From Sphingomonas sp. 32-66-10 (GTDB taxonomy: Bacteria; Pseudomonadota; Alphaproteobacteria; Sphingomonadales; Sphingomonadaceae), in the NCBI GenBank assembly GCA_002280565.1, contig NCEF01000003.1:1-64000 (forward strand): a DNA stretch of 64,000 bases. Reading direction: 5' to 3'. The notes under the pieces were generated by a model that saw only the letters and a list, made by a program, of their open reading frames with translations, had not been told where the DNA came from and did not search any database. Positions 52,066 through 61,043 of this stretch are shown here, in pieces. How positions within the stretch are numbered: the stretch's first letter is position 1; every line of letters starts with the position of its first letter. A program made the position numbers and the translations under genes.

Positions 52066-53757
52066 ATGAGCTTCACCCCCGCCATCGCCGAACAGCGTTT
52101 CGTGCTGGAGCATGTCGCGCAAATCGCGGACCTGGGCGTCGAATCCGACATCCTCGACGCGGTGCTGGAGGGCGCGGGTGCGTTCGCCGCGGGCGAATGG
52201 GCGCCGCTCGACCGAGCGGGCGACACCGTGGGCGCGAAATGGTCGCCCGAGGGCGTGACCATGCCCGATGGCTATCGCGCAGCGTATCAGGCCTATGTCG
52301 AGGGCGGCTGGGGCACGATCGGATCGCCCGAAGCCTTTGGCGGACAGGGCCTGCCCTTCGCCCTGTCGACCGCGGTGCTGGAGACCCTCGGCAGCGCGAA
52401 TATGGGCTTTGCGCTGTGCCCGACGCTGACCGTCGGCGCGATCGAGTCGCTGATGCACCATGGCACGCCCGAGCAGCAGGCGGCGTACCTGCCCAAGCTG
52501 GCGACCGGCGAATGGACCGGCACGATGAACCTGACCGAGCCGCAGGCCGGATCGGATGTCGGCGCGCTCAAGACCAAGGCCGAGCCGCGCGCGGACGGCA
52601 AGTGGAGCATCAGCGGGACGAAGATCTATATCAGCTTTGGCGACCATGATCTGGCCGACAATATCGTCCATCTGGTGCTGGCGCGCACCCCCGGAGCACC
52701 GGCGGGGACCAAGGGCATTTCGCTGTTCCTGGTACCGAAATATCGCCTGAACGCCGATGGCACGCCGGGCGAGTTCAACGATGTCCGCGTGGTGTCGATC
52801 GAGCACAAGATGGGGCTGCACGCCTCCCCCACCTGTGTCCTGTCGTTCGGCGACAATGGTGATTGTGTCGGCGAGTTGATCGGCCCGGAAATGGGCGGCA
52901 TGCGCGCGATGTTCACGATGATGAACAATGCGCGGCTGAATGTCGGCCTGCAGGGCGTGCAGGTCGCCGAGCGCGCGACCCAGCGCGCCGTCGCCTATGC
53001 CCGCGACCGCGTGCAGGGTGTGCGTGAGGGCAAGCCCGCGACGATCGTCGAATTCCCCGATGTCCGCCGCATGCTGATGCGGATGAAGGCGCAGACGATG
53101 GCCGCGCGCGCTTTGGTTTATCTCGCGGCGGCGCAGGTCGACCGCGCCAATGCCGGCGACGCACAGGCCCGCGCGCTGCTCGACCTGCTCACCCCGCTCG
53201 CCAAGGCGCATGGCACCGATATCGGCTGCGAAGTGACCAGCATCGGCATCCAGGTGCACGGCGGCATGGGCTATATCGAGGAGACCGGCGCCGCCCAGCA
53301 TTTCCGCGACGCGCGCATCACCCCGATCTATGAAGGTACCAACGGCATCCAGGCCGCCGATCTGGTCGGGCGCAAGCTCAACATGGATGGCGGCGCGACG
53401 CTGACGGCGCTGCTGGCGCGGATGAAGGCCGACGCGCAGGATTCCGGGCTGATCGCGCTGATCGATGCGTGCGCGGACGTGACGCAGCATATGCTTGCCA
53501 GCGAGATGGATGACCGGCTGGCGGGCAGCTATCCGTTTCTGACCATGGTCGCCACCGCCGTGTGCGGATGGCTGATGGAAGCGCAGGGGCGGATCGCGGC
53601 GGGGGCGCAGGGCGACCCCGCGTTCCTGGCGATGAAGGTTGCGGCAGCGCGCTTCTACGTCGCGCAGGTCGTGCCGGAAGCGATGGGCCTGAAGGCAGCG
53701 GCGATGGCGAGTGCGGAGGCGCTTTACGCCGTCGATGCGGAGACGTTTGCCGCCTGA
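52066..53757 (+). CDS. Acyl-CoA dehydrogenase (long, DmdC-like)
   Basis: 563 residues. Typical regions: WGTIGSPEAFGGQGLPFALS, TGTMNLTEPQAGSDVGALKT, ISGTKIYISFGDHDLADNIV, and the catalytic Glu in RITPIYEGTNGIQAADLVGR, with QVHGGMGYIEETGAAQHFRD. It matches the 580-600-residue subgroup that includes 3-methylmercaptopropionyl-CoA dehydrogenases, with a C-terminal ACDH_C domain. FAD enzyme for acyl-CoA oxidation; chain specificity not predicted. Its 3' end overlaps the convergent ABC ATPase gene by 34 bp. Confidence 0.92.
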   Translation: MSFTPAIAEQRFVLEHVAQIADLGVESDILDAVLEGAGAFAAGEWAPLDRAGDTVGAKWSPEGVTMPDGYRAAYQAYVEGGWGTIGSPEAFGGQGLPFALSTAVLETLGSANMGFALCPTLTVGAIESLMHHGTPEQQAAYLPKLATGEWTGTMNLTEPQAGSDVGALKTKAEPRADGKWSISGTKIYISFGDHDLADNIVHLVLARTPGAPAGTKGISLFLVPKYRLNADGTPGEFNDVRVVSIEHKMGLHASPTCVLSFGDNGDCVGELIGPEMGGMRAMFTMMNNARLNVGLQGVQVAERATQRAVAYARDRVQGVREGKPATIVEFPDVRRMLMRMKAQTMAARALVYLAAAQVDRANAGDAQARALLDLLTPLAKAHGTDIGCEVTSIGIQVHGGMGYIEETGAAQHFRDARITPIYEGTNGIQAADLVGRKLNMDGGATLTALLARMKADAQDSGLIALIDACADVTQHMLASEMDDRLAGSYPFLTMVATAVCGWLMEAQGRIAAGAQGDPAFLAMKVAAARFYVAQVVPEAMGLKAAAMASAEALYAVDAETFAA

Positions 53758-54470
53758 CCGCGCAGATGCGTGATCGTCTGGGCTTCGAATGCGGCGGGGT
53801 CGCTGCGCGCGCTGGCCAGCGCAGCGGCGTCGAGTTCGAGCGCGACGCGTCCTTCGGCCAGTAGCGCACCGGCCTGACACGCGCTGCTGAGCGTCGCGAG
53901 GTCGTGGAGCGCGGTGACCAGGGTCAGGCCAGCGGCGACCCGTGCGGCGAGCGCGTGGCGCAGGTCATAGGCCGCGACCGGATCGAGCCAGTTGAACGGT
54001 TCGTCGAGGATCACGATGCCCTGCCCGGCGGCGAAGGCACAGGCGATGGCGATGCGCTGACGCTGTCCCGCCGAACAGGCACCGATGCGGCGGTCGAGCA
54101 GCGGGGCGAGCACCAGTGCGTCGGCGATGCTCCCGACTGCCGCCAGTGCGCGGTCGGAATCGCCCGCGACGATGCCAAGCACGGCACGCGCCGTCAGCGC
54201 GGCAGGGAGCATCGCGGCGTCGGGCGCATAACCAATCGCCGTCGCCCGCCCCGCCCGGTCGGCGGTGCAATCGGTGCCGCCGATCCGCACCGTTCCGCCC
54301 TGCACCTCCAGCCGTCCCGCAACCGCGCGCAAATAGCTGGTCTTGCCCGATCCATTGGCTCCGATCAGCCCGAACCAGCGGCCCCGTGCGATCGACAGCG
54401 AGATGTCGCGCACCGCCGGTACGCCGTCGCGAAGGACCGAAAGCGTCGCGGTGCCGAGCGCCTCGATCAT
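53724..54470 (-). CDS. ABC transporter ATP-binding protein
   Basis: 248 residues from ATG 54470. Walker A GLIGANGSGKTSYLRAVAGR, a slightly altered signature CSAGQRQRIAIACAFA (in place of LSGGQ), Walker B GIVILDEPFNWLDPVA and a switch His (VTALHDLATL). It couples to the permease gene just before it by an ATGA overlap; GntR regulator first. The last 34 bp overlap the end of the acyl-CoA dehydrogenase gene. Confidence 0.88.
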   Translation of the reverse strand: MIEALGTATLSVLRDGVPAVRDISLSIARGRWFGLIGANGSGKTSYLRAVAGRLEVQGGTVRIGGTDCTADRAGRATAIGYAPDAAMLPAALTARAVLGIVAGDSDRALAAVGSIADALVLAPLLDRRIGACSAGQRQRIAIACAFAAGQGIVILDEPFNWLDPVAAYDLRHALAARVAAGLTLVTALHDLATLSSACQAGALLAEGRVALELDAAALASARSDPAAFEAQTITHLRGQAANVSASTA

Positions 54471-55492
54471 GCCATGCTCCAGGTTGCACGTGTCGCACGG
54501 CGCAGCAGGGCGAAGCTGACAACCGCCCCATAGGGCACCAGCAGCGGGGGGAAGCTGGTCCCGAGCACCGCGCCACCGACCGCGCCGAACAGCAGGATCA
54601 TGTCGGCAAATCGCCTCGAATAGGCGCGAAGGCTCCACACCCGCAGCAGCGTGAACTGGGCGATTGCAACGACCGCCGCCGCACAGGGCCAGACGGCGTG
54701 CGGCGCGAACAGCGCCATGAGCGGGAGAAGGATCGCGGCAAAGCGTGCCGACGCGCCGAGGTGCAGCACCGCGCTGCGCCACGCTCCATGCCCCGCGCGC
54801 GCCAGAAAGACGACGATGTCGGCATCGACACGGGTCAGCGCGAGCATTGCCAGCACGACGGCCCCCGCCGGAACGGCGAGGCGCAGAATGGGGTTCCAAT
54901 GGGTCGGCAGGAACAGGGCGAGGCCGACACTCGCCAGCGCGGCGACCAGCGGGACGACAGTGCGCCAGTGCGGGTGACCGGAAAAGAGCTGATACCCGCT
55001 GACCGCGTCCGCAGGCGAGAGCGACCGGGTCGCACGGCGCAGCGGCTGCACCCGCGGGCGGAGATTAAGGATGCGCAGGGGGAGCAATGCTGCGGCGATC
55101 GCCCCGACCAGCTGCCCGACGAGCAGTGCAGCAATGACGGACGGGCGCGCGAGCGCGCCGAATGCCACCAGCGCCAACGCGACAAATGCCAGGACTGCCG
55201 CGAAACCGTGCCGCTGCCCCACCGGATCGAGCGCGGCTGCAGCAACCACCGATTCACGGGCCAGATGATCGAGCCGCCGCCGTGCCGCGCGGATGCCAGC
55301 CCATCCGGCAAGCGCCCCGACGGCCGCCGCCACGCGGCTATCGTGCAGCGCCGCGGCAGCATCCGATGCGATGAAGAGTGCCAGCCCAAGCGCGACCATG
55401 ACGGCGAGCATCAGCCAGTCACGCCAGCCCGGCAACGCCAATGCGGCCTCGCCGCGCGCTACTGCCCATTCATGGCGCAACAGCGGGTGCAT
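54467..55492 (-). CDS. ABC transporter membrane protein (YtrC/D-like)
   Basis: 341 residues with about ten hydrophobic segments and no other motif I can name. Starts MHPLLRHEWAVARGEAALAL, ends FALLRRATRATWSMA. Membrane partner inferred from ATGA overlap with the ATPase and position in the operon. It may be an ABC-2-type exporter subunit. Confidence 0.75.
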   Translation of the reverse strand: MHPLLRHEWAVARGEAALALPGWRDWLMLAVMVALGLALFIASDAAAALHDSRVAAAVGALAGWAGIRAARRRLDHLARESVVAAAALDPVGQRHGFAAVLAFVALALVAFGALARPSVIAALLVGQLVGAIAAALLPLRILNLRPRVQPLRRATRSLSPADAVSGYQLFSGHPHWRTVVPLVAALASVGLALFLPTHWNPILRLAVPAGAVVLAMLALTRVDADIVVFLARAGHGAWRSAVLHLGASARFAAILLPLMALFAPHAVWPCAAAVVAIAQFTLLRVWSLRAYSRRFADMILLFGAVGGAVLGTSFPPLLVPYGAVVSFALLRRATRATWSMA

Positions 55493-55511
55493 CGCGCTGC
55501 GCCCGGCAGGC

Positions 55512-55868
55512 TCAGGCGATCTCGCGGTCCAGCAGTTCGTGGGCGCTCAGGCCCAGCAGCGCGATATGGTCGCGCACCTTGGGCCAGTATCCGGTGAGGA
55601 AGCGGTCGCGCTCGGCCAGTTTCAGCCGTTCGACCGCGCCGGGCAGAACGAACATGCCGACGCCGCGGCGCACCTCGACATAGCCGTCGTCCTGGAAGCT
55701 CTGATAGGCTTTGGCCACCGTCAGCGGGTTGGCACCATGTTCGGCGGCGAGCGCGCGCACCGATGGCAATTGATCCCCCGCGCGGTATTCGCCGCGCAGG
55801 ATCGCCGTCGCAATCGTCGCACGCAGCTTCAGGTAAACCGGGCTGTCTTCATGTTCGAGCGCTGTCAT
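55512..55868 (-). CDS. GntR-family regulator, YtrA subfamily
   Basis: 118 residues. Short YtrA type: GntR winged helix (SPVYLKLRATIATAILRGEY, RAGDQLPSVRALAAEHGANP, LTVAKAYQSFQDDGYVEVRR) and only a short C-terminal part. It is the first gene of the regulator-permease-ATPase operon and should repress it. ATG at 55868. Confidence 0.9.
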   Translation of the reverse strand: MTALEHEDSPVYLKLRATIATAILRGEYRAGDQLPSVRALAAEHGANPLTVAKAYQSFQDDGYVEVRRGVGMFVLPGAVERLKLAERDRFLTGYWPKVRDHIALLGLSAHELLDREIA

Positions 55869-55938
55869 GGTGACTTAATACAGCACAGGACGTTAAAGTT
55901 CCACCCCCAATGCGGTTTCTACTGAAACCGTCAGACGC

Positions 55939-56520
55939 TCAACCTGCCCAGTTTGACACGACAGCATCGAGATCGGGCCGGGGGCGCTCTTCCAGCGGCT
56001 TGGACTGGGTGCCGATAAAGATGAATCCCGCAATCCGCTCGGGCGCGGCGCCGAACAGGTCGCGCACCGCATCGCTGAACGTGGCCCAGCCGGTGAGCCA
56101 ATTCGCCGCAAACCCCATCGCATGCGCGGCGTGGAGCAAGTTCATCGTTGCCGCGCCGACCGACAATTCCTGTTCCCAGAGCGGGATGTGACTGCCAACC
56201 TTGGGCGAATAGAGGACGACCACCAGCATTGGCGATTGCCGCGCGAACTGTTCCATCGCCTCGATTTCCAGCCGCGCGGCAGTGGGGCGCTCGGCGCGAT
56301 AGGCGTCGACCAGCTGCGCCGAAAAGGCATCGCGCGCCTCGGGTGGCACCACCACGAAACGCCACGGGGCAAGCTTGCCATGATCTGGCGTGCGCGCGGC
56401 GATTTCGAGGATGTCGCGCAGCTGCGCCGCATCGGGGCCGGGCGCGACCAGATCGCGCGCCTTGCCCGAGCGGCGAGTGCGCAGCAGGGACAGCGGGCTG
56501 GTGGTGTCGTTGAAGGTCAT
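55939..56520 (-). CDS. Nitroreductase-family FMN protein
   Basis: 193 residues from ATG 56520. Nitroreductase fold: LRTRRSGKARDLVAPGPDAA, IAARTPDHGKLAPWRFVVVP (FMN contact), LWEQELSVGAATMNLLHAAH, and GFAANWLTGWATFSDAVRDL. Similar to YdjA-type enzymes. Reduces nitro or quinone compounds with NAD(P)H; substrate unknown. Confidence 0.92.
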   Translation of the reverse strand: MTFNDTTSPLSLLRTRRSGKARDLVAPGPDAAQLRDILEIAARTPDHGKLAPWRFVVVPPEARDAFSAQLVDAYRAERPTAARLEIEAMEQFARQSPMLVVVLYSPKVGSHIPLWEQELSVGAATMNLLHAAHAMGFAANWLTGWATFSDAVRDLFGAAPERIAGFIFIGTQSKPLEERPRPDLDAVVSNWAG

Positions 56521-56699
56521 GCGGGCTGCGTTAGCCGCTCCAGCCCAACGCGCCAAGCATTTTTGCGAACGGTTCGCAACTTCATCGGCCGCAAGCGCGG
56601 TTAACCGTGTGACAATCAGGCTTCACATGTGGGTGTTTGTCGCTAGTCTCCGCGCGATCCGGCCCCCAGAGGCCAAAAATGTCAGGGAGTTTCGTGCCG

Positions 56700-58280
56700 A
56701 TGGCGCACACACCAGCAGCCGCACCGGGCGGTGAGCGAACCTTTTTGGGCCACCCGCTCGGCCTGTTCATCCTGTTCTTCGCCGAAATGTGGGAGCGGTT
56801 CTCCTACTATGGCATGCGCGCGCTGCTGATCTTCTACCTGACCCAGCACTGGCTTTTTTCGGATGAAAAGTCGGGCGTCATCTACGGCGCCTACACCGCT
56901 TTGGTGTACATCACCCCGGTGCTCGGCGGCTATCTCGCCGACCGCTACCTGGGCCAGCGTAAGGCCGTGCTGTATGGCGCGGTGCTGCTGACCTTCGGCC
57001 ACTTCCTGATGGGATTTGAGGGCAATGGCGGCACCGACAGCGGTGCGCTCAACATCTTTTGGCTGGCGCTCAGCTTCATCATCGTCGGCTCGGGCTTTCT
57101 GAAGGCGAACATTTCGGTGATCGTGGGCCAGCTCTATCCGCGCACTGATGTGCGGCGCGATGGTGCGTACACGATCTTCTACATGGGGATTAACCTCGGC
57201 GCGGCGCTCGGCTCGCTGCTCTGCGGCTATCTCGGCCAGACCTATGGCTGGAGCTATGGCTTCGGCGCGGCGGGCGTCGGCATGCTGCTCGGCCTGATCG
57301 TGTTCGTGATCGGCAAGCCGCTGCTGATGGGCAAGGGCGAAGCGCCCGACCCCGCAGCGCTCAAGAAGTCGGTGGTCGGCATCAAGCTCGAATGGCTGCT
57401 CTACCTGATCGGTGTCGCCGCCGTGGTTGGTATCTGGCAGCTGATCCAGTATCAGGCGGTGATCGGCTGGCTGCTGATGGTCGCGGGCGCGATCCTGGTC
57501 GGTTATGTCCTGTTCACGGCTGTGGTGAAGCTCGACCGCGAGGCGCGCGACCGTATTTTCGCTGCGATGTTCCTGATCCTCGGCTCGATCCTGTTCTGGG
57601 CGCTGTTCGAACAGGCCGGTTCGTCGCTCAACCTGTTCACCGATCGCTATGTCGACCGCGCGGGCGTTCCGGCGTCGATGTTCCAGTCGATCAACGCGAT
57701 CTACATCGTGCTGCTGGCCCCGCTGTTCGCGGCGGCGTGGACCTTCCTCGGTCGTCGCGGGCTGGAGCCGTCGACCCCGGCCAAGTTCGGCCTGGCGATG
57801 CTTCAGCTTGGCCTGGGCTTCCTGGTCCTCGTCTGGGGTTCGCAGGCGGCGGGCATGGAGAATCTGACCCCGGTCATCTTCATCTTCCTGATCTACCTGC
57901 TGCACACCACCGGTGAGCTGTGCCTGTCGCCGGTCGGCCTCAGCGCGATGAACCGGCTGGCCCCGGCGCATATGGCCAGCCTGATCATGGGCACCTGGTT
58001 CTTCGCATCGGCCACCGGCAACTTCGCCGCCGGCCTGATCGCGGCGGCAACGGGATCGGAAGCTGCAGCGGGCGAAGGCGCGAACAAGGCGGTCGTGCTC
58101 GACGTCTACTCGACCGTCGGCTGGGTCGCGATCGGCTTTGGCGTCGCGGTCGTGCTGATCTCGCCGCTGATCAAGAAGCTGATGCATCTCGACACGCTGA
58201 AGGATGACGATCTGGCGGGCACGGCGGAACTGGCCGAGCCGCAGGCGCCGGGCATCCATATCAAGGACGAAACGCGCTGA
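56700..58280 (+). CDS. Proton-dependent oligopeptide transporter (POT/PTR2)
   Basis: 526 residues from ATG 56700 (cagggag ribosome binding site; the frame is open to 56637 with another ATG at 56679). About fourteen spans. POT motif AEMWERFSYYGMRALLIFY (E-x-x-E-R-F) and PTR2 signature FYMGINLGAALGSLLCGYLG, then HTTGELCLSPVGLSAMNRLA. It imports di-/tripeptides with protons. NnrU and DUF1330 genes follow at short distances. Confidence 0.94.
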   Translation: MAHTPAAAPGGERTFLGHPLGLFILFFAEMWERFSYYGMRALLIFYLTQHWLFSDEKSGVIYGAYTALVYITPVLGGYLADRYLGQRKAVLYGAVLLTFGHFLMGFEGNGGTDSGALNIFWLALSFIIVGSGFLKANISVIVGQLYPRTDVRRDGAYTIFYMGINLGAALGSLLCGYLGQTYGWSYGFGAAGVGMLLGLIVFVIGKPLLMGKGEAPDPAALKKSVVGIKLEWLLYLIGVAAVVGIWQLIQYQAVIGWLLMVAGAILVGYVLFTAVVKLDREARDRIFAAMFLILGSILFWALFEQAGSSLNLFTDRYVDRAGVPASMFQSINAIYIVLLAPLFAAAWTFLGRRGLEPSTPAKFGLAMLQLGLGFLVLVWGSQAAGMENLTPVIFIFLIYLLHTTGELCLSPVGLSAMNRLAPAHMASLIMGTWFFASATGNFAAGLIAAATGSEAAAGEGANKAVVLDVYSTVGWVAIGFGVAVVLISPLIKKLMHLDTLKDDDLAGTAELAEPQAPGIHIKDETR

Positions 58281-58304
58281 TCGCTTGAATATCGGGAGGG
58301 GGAA

Positions 58305-59000
58305 ATGGGTACATTGATCGCGGCCTGTGTGGCGTTTCTGGGGACCCATTTCCTCCTCTCCCACCCCTTGCGAAAGCCGCTGGTCGACGCTGTCGGCGAG
58401 CGGCTTTTTCTTGGGATCTATTCGCTGGTCGCCTTCGCCACACTCGGTTGGATGGCGCATGTCTATGGGCGGATGCCCGACGAGGCACCGCTGTGGGCGG
58501 TCAGCGATGGCCTGTGGGCGGTCGCCAGCGCGATCATGTTGCTCGCATCGGTACTGCTGATCGGATCGCTGATCGGCAACCCCGCCCTTCCCGACCCGAC
58601 CGGCAAACCCAAGCCCGTGCCGCGTCCGCGCGGGGTGTTCGCGATCACCCGGCATCCGATGATGTGGAGCTTTGCCCTGTGGGCGCTCGCGCACATCCTC
58701 GTCTTTCCGCAACCGGCGCAGATCGTGCTGGCGTCCAGCATCGGCCTGCTCGCACTGGTCGGCGCGGCGTTGCAGGACGGCAAGAAGCGGCGGCTCCAAC
58801 CCGATTTCTGGCCGCGCTGGCAGGATGTGACCAGCTATTGGCCGTTCGTCGCGATCGCCCGCGGCCGCGCGCAGGGTGCGGCGGCGTGGCCCGGCACCAT
58901 CGCCATCATCGGGGGCACGATCCTGTGGCTCGGCGCGACCTGGGCGCATCTGCCGCTTGCCAACATGCCGGCCGGCATCTGGCGCTGGATAGGAGGCTAA
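58305..59000 (+). CDS. NnrU-family membrane protein
   Basis: 231 residues, about six spans. NnrU pattern: FLGTHFLLSHPLRKPLVDAV, FATLGWMAHVYG, RGVFAITRHPMMWSFALWAL. The last block is ICMT-like in form. Known from denitrifier gene sets but its job is unclear. A gggaggggg ribosome binding site precedes ATG 58305. Followed after 5 bp by a DUF1330 gene. Confidence 0.9.
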   Translation: MGTLIAACVAFLGTHFLLSHPLRKPLVDAVGERLFLGIYSLVAFATLGWMAHVYGRMPDEAPLWAVSDGLWAVASAIMLLASVLLIGSLIGNPALPDPTGKPKPVPRPRGVFAITRHPMMWSFALWALAHILVFPQPAQIVLASSIGLLALVGAALQDGKKRRLQPDFWPRWQDVTSYWPFVAIARGRAQGAAAWPGTIAIIGGTILWLGATWAHLPLANMPAGIWRWIGG

Positions 59001-59005
59001 GGTCT

Positions 59006-59434
59006 ATGCATGTCGATCCGACCCGCGAACAGTTCGACGCGTTCAAGGCGCTCCCGCGCGACACGCCGATCATGATGATCAACCTGGTCCGCTATCGCGA
59101 TCGCGCCGCCTATCCCGACGGCCACCCCTATGCAGCGGAAGGGCTGAGCGGCGCCGACGCCTATCGCCGCTATTCCAAAGAAAGCGGACCGATCTTCACC
59201 CGCGTTGGCGGCACGATCCTGTGGACGGGCAAGCCCGAAGTCGTGCTTACCGGCCCGTCGGACGAACACTGGGACGCAGCCTTTATCGCGCGCTACCCGA
59301 ACGCTGCGGCTTTTCTCGAGATGGTGACCGATCCGGACTATCGCGCCGCCGTGATCAACCGGCAGGCAGCCGTTCTGGATTCCCGGCTGATCCGCTGCGG
59401 CGAGCGCGGCGGGACCGGCCAAAGTTTCGGTTGA
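59006..59434 (+). CDS. DUF1330 family protein
   Basis: 142 residues from ATG 59006. DUF1330 (dimeric alpha-beta barrel): PIMMINLVRYRDRAAYPDGH, GPIFTRVGGTILWTGKPEVV, AFIARYPNAAAFLEMVTDPD. Function unknown. It may be coupled to NnrU, 5 bp upstream. The 118-bp stretch to the next gene holds no gene. Confidence 0.85.
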   Translation: MHVDPTREQFDAFKALPRDTPIMMINLVRYRDRAAYPDGHPYAAEGLSGADAYRRYSKESGPIFTRVGGTILWTGKPEVVLTGPSDEHWDAAFIARYPNAAAFLEMVTDPDYRAAVINRQAAVLDSRLIRCGERGGTGQSFG

Positions 59435-59552
59435 AGCGATCCCCAAGGAGCCCGCGCAACCAATTCGTTTCGCGCATGTTCCAACGCAGATGCTTACAAT
59501 TTGCGACACTCTTTTGGTGGACGCCCCGACCGGCGCTGGCCATTTTCGGCGC

Positions 59553-61043
59553 ATGATGGTTCGCCCCTTCCTGATCCTCGGCATGGCCGCGCTCCCTTTG
59601 GCAGGCTGTGCGGCCGGCCCCGATTACCGACCGAGCAGCGCCGCCCAGCTTGCCCTCCCGCCCGCCTTCTCGGTCGCGGCGGACCAGCAGGCTCAGGCTG
59701 ATCTCAAACGCTGGTGGACCGCGTTCGACGATCCGATGCTGACCGGGCTGGTCGAGCAGGCGGCGGGCCAGAATCTCGATGTGGCGCAGGCCGTGACCCG
59801 ACTGCGTCAGGCGCGCGAGGCGCTGGTCCAGTCGCGCGCATCGCTCCTCCCGTCGGTCAGCGCCGGGGGCAGCGCGTCGCGCAGTGAACCGATCCGCGGG
59901 ACCAGCACGCAGGTGACCCTGCCCGACGGCACGGTCACCACCGTATCGCAGGGCGGCAGCACCAGCTTCTCGCTCGGCGGCGACGTCAATTATCAGGTCG
60001 ATCTGTTCGGCGGCGTGCGGCGCGGGATCGAGGTGAGCCGCGCGCAGCTAGAGGCATCGGGCTACAGCTATGCCGCGACATTGGTGTCGATTCAGGGTGA
60101 GATCGCGCGCAACTACATCCTCGCCCGTGCCGCGCAGGCGCAGCTGGCCAATGCGCGCGAGAGCCTGACCATTCAGGACGATAATCTGGAGATTGCGGGC
60201 TTTCGCGTGCAGGCGGGCCTCGTCTCCTCGCTCGATCAGGAACAGGCGCGCTCCACCCGCGCCCAGACCGCCGCGTCGATCCCCTCGATCGAGGCAAGCT
60301 ACAATAGCGCCGTCGCCCGCCTCGGCGTGCTGACCGGGCAAGCGCCCGGCGCGCTCAAGGCGCAGATGGAGGCGGTGCGCCCGATCCCGCAGGGGCCGGA
60401 GCGGATCGCAGTCGGCATCCCCGCCGATACGCTGCGTCAGCGGCCCGATGTGCGGCTCGCCGAACGCAACCTCGCCGGCGCGGTCGCGCAGATCGGGGTG
60501 TCGGAAGCGCAGCTCTACCCGCAGCTCGCGCTCAGCGGCAGCATCGATGCCGGAGCGGGCAGCATCACCGGCCTGTTAGACGTGATCATCGGGCGCGTCT
60601 TCGCCAATCTCGCCCAGACGATTTTCGACGCCGGCCGTACCCGCGCGCAGGTGCGATCGGCCCAGGCGGCGGCGGATGGCGCCTTCTACGCCTATAAACA
60701 GACGGTGCTGGCGGGCCTTGAGGATGTCGAGAACGCCGTCGTCGCGCTGCAGACCGCCCAGGCGCGCGAACGCGAATTCACCATCGCGCTCGATGCCGCG
60801 AACAACAGCGCAATCCTGTCGCGCAGTTCCTACCGCGCCGGCCTTGCCGATTTCCTGACGCTCAGCCAGGCCGAAGCGTCGCTGATTTCCGCGCGTAACG
60901 GGCTCAATCAGGCGCGGTCGGACAAGGCATCGGCGCTGATCCAGCTGTACCTCGCGCTCGGCGGCGGCTGGGATGCCGGCGCGGCGCCGACGCCCGAAAC
61001 CGTCCCCGCCCCGCCCCCCGCACTCATTACCGGAAGCAATTGA
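59553..61043 (+). CDS. NodT-type outer-membrane efflux lipoprotein (TolC superfamily)
   Basis: 496 residues from ATG 59553. Lipobox LPLAGC places lipidated Cys19. Two OEP repeats with RWWTAFDDPMLTGLVEQA, LDVAQAVTRLRQAREALVQS, VDLFGGVRRGIE, IPADTLRQRPDVRLAERNLA and IGVSEAQLYPQLALSGSID. Forms the outer-membrane exit duct. The next gene (adaptor) starts within its stop codon: a NodT-MacA-MacB operon. Confidence 0.93.
   Translation: MMVRPFLILGMAALPLAGCAAGPDYRPSSAAQLALPPAFSVAADQQAQADLKRWWTAFDDPMLTGLVEQAAGQNLDVAQAVTRLRQAREALVQSRASLLPSVSAGGSASRSEPIRGTSTQVTLPDGTVTTVSQGGSTSFSLGGDVNYQVDLFGGVRRGIEVSRAQLEASGYSYAATLVSIQGEIARNYILARAAQAQLANARESLTIQDDNLEIAGFRVQAGLVSSLDQEQARSTRAQTAASIPSIEASYNSAVARLGVLTGQAPGALKAQMEAVRPIPQGPERIAVGIPADTLRQRPDVRLAERNLAGAVAQIGVSEAQLYPQLALSGSIDAGAGSITGLLDVIIGRVFANLAQTIFDAGRTRAQVRSAQAAADGAFYAYKQTVLAGLEDVENAVVALQTAQAREREFTIALDAANNSAILSRSSYRAGLADFLTLSQAEASLISARNGLNQARSDKASALIQLYLALGGGWDAGAAPTPETVPAPPPALITGSN

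Noticed and set aside
52066..53757. Possible internal deletion in the acyl-CoA dehydrogenase (563 residues, at the short end for the subgroup)
   Set aside because: All conserved blocks are present in order and spacing is plausible; no junction could be pointed out.
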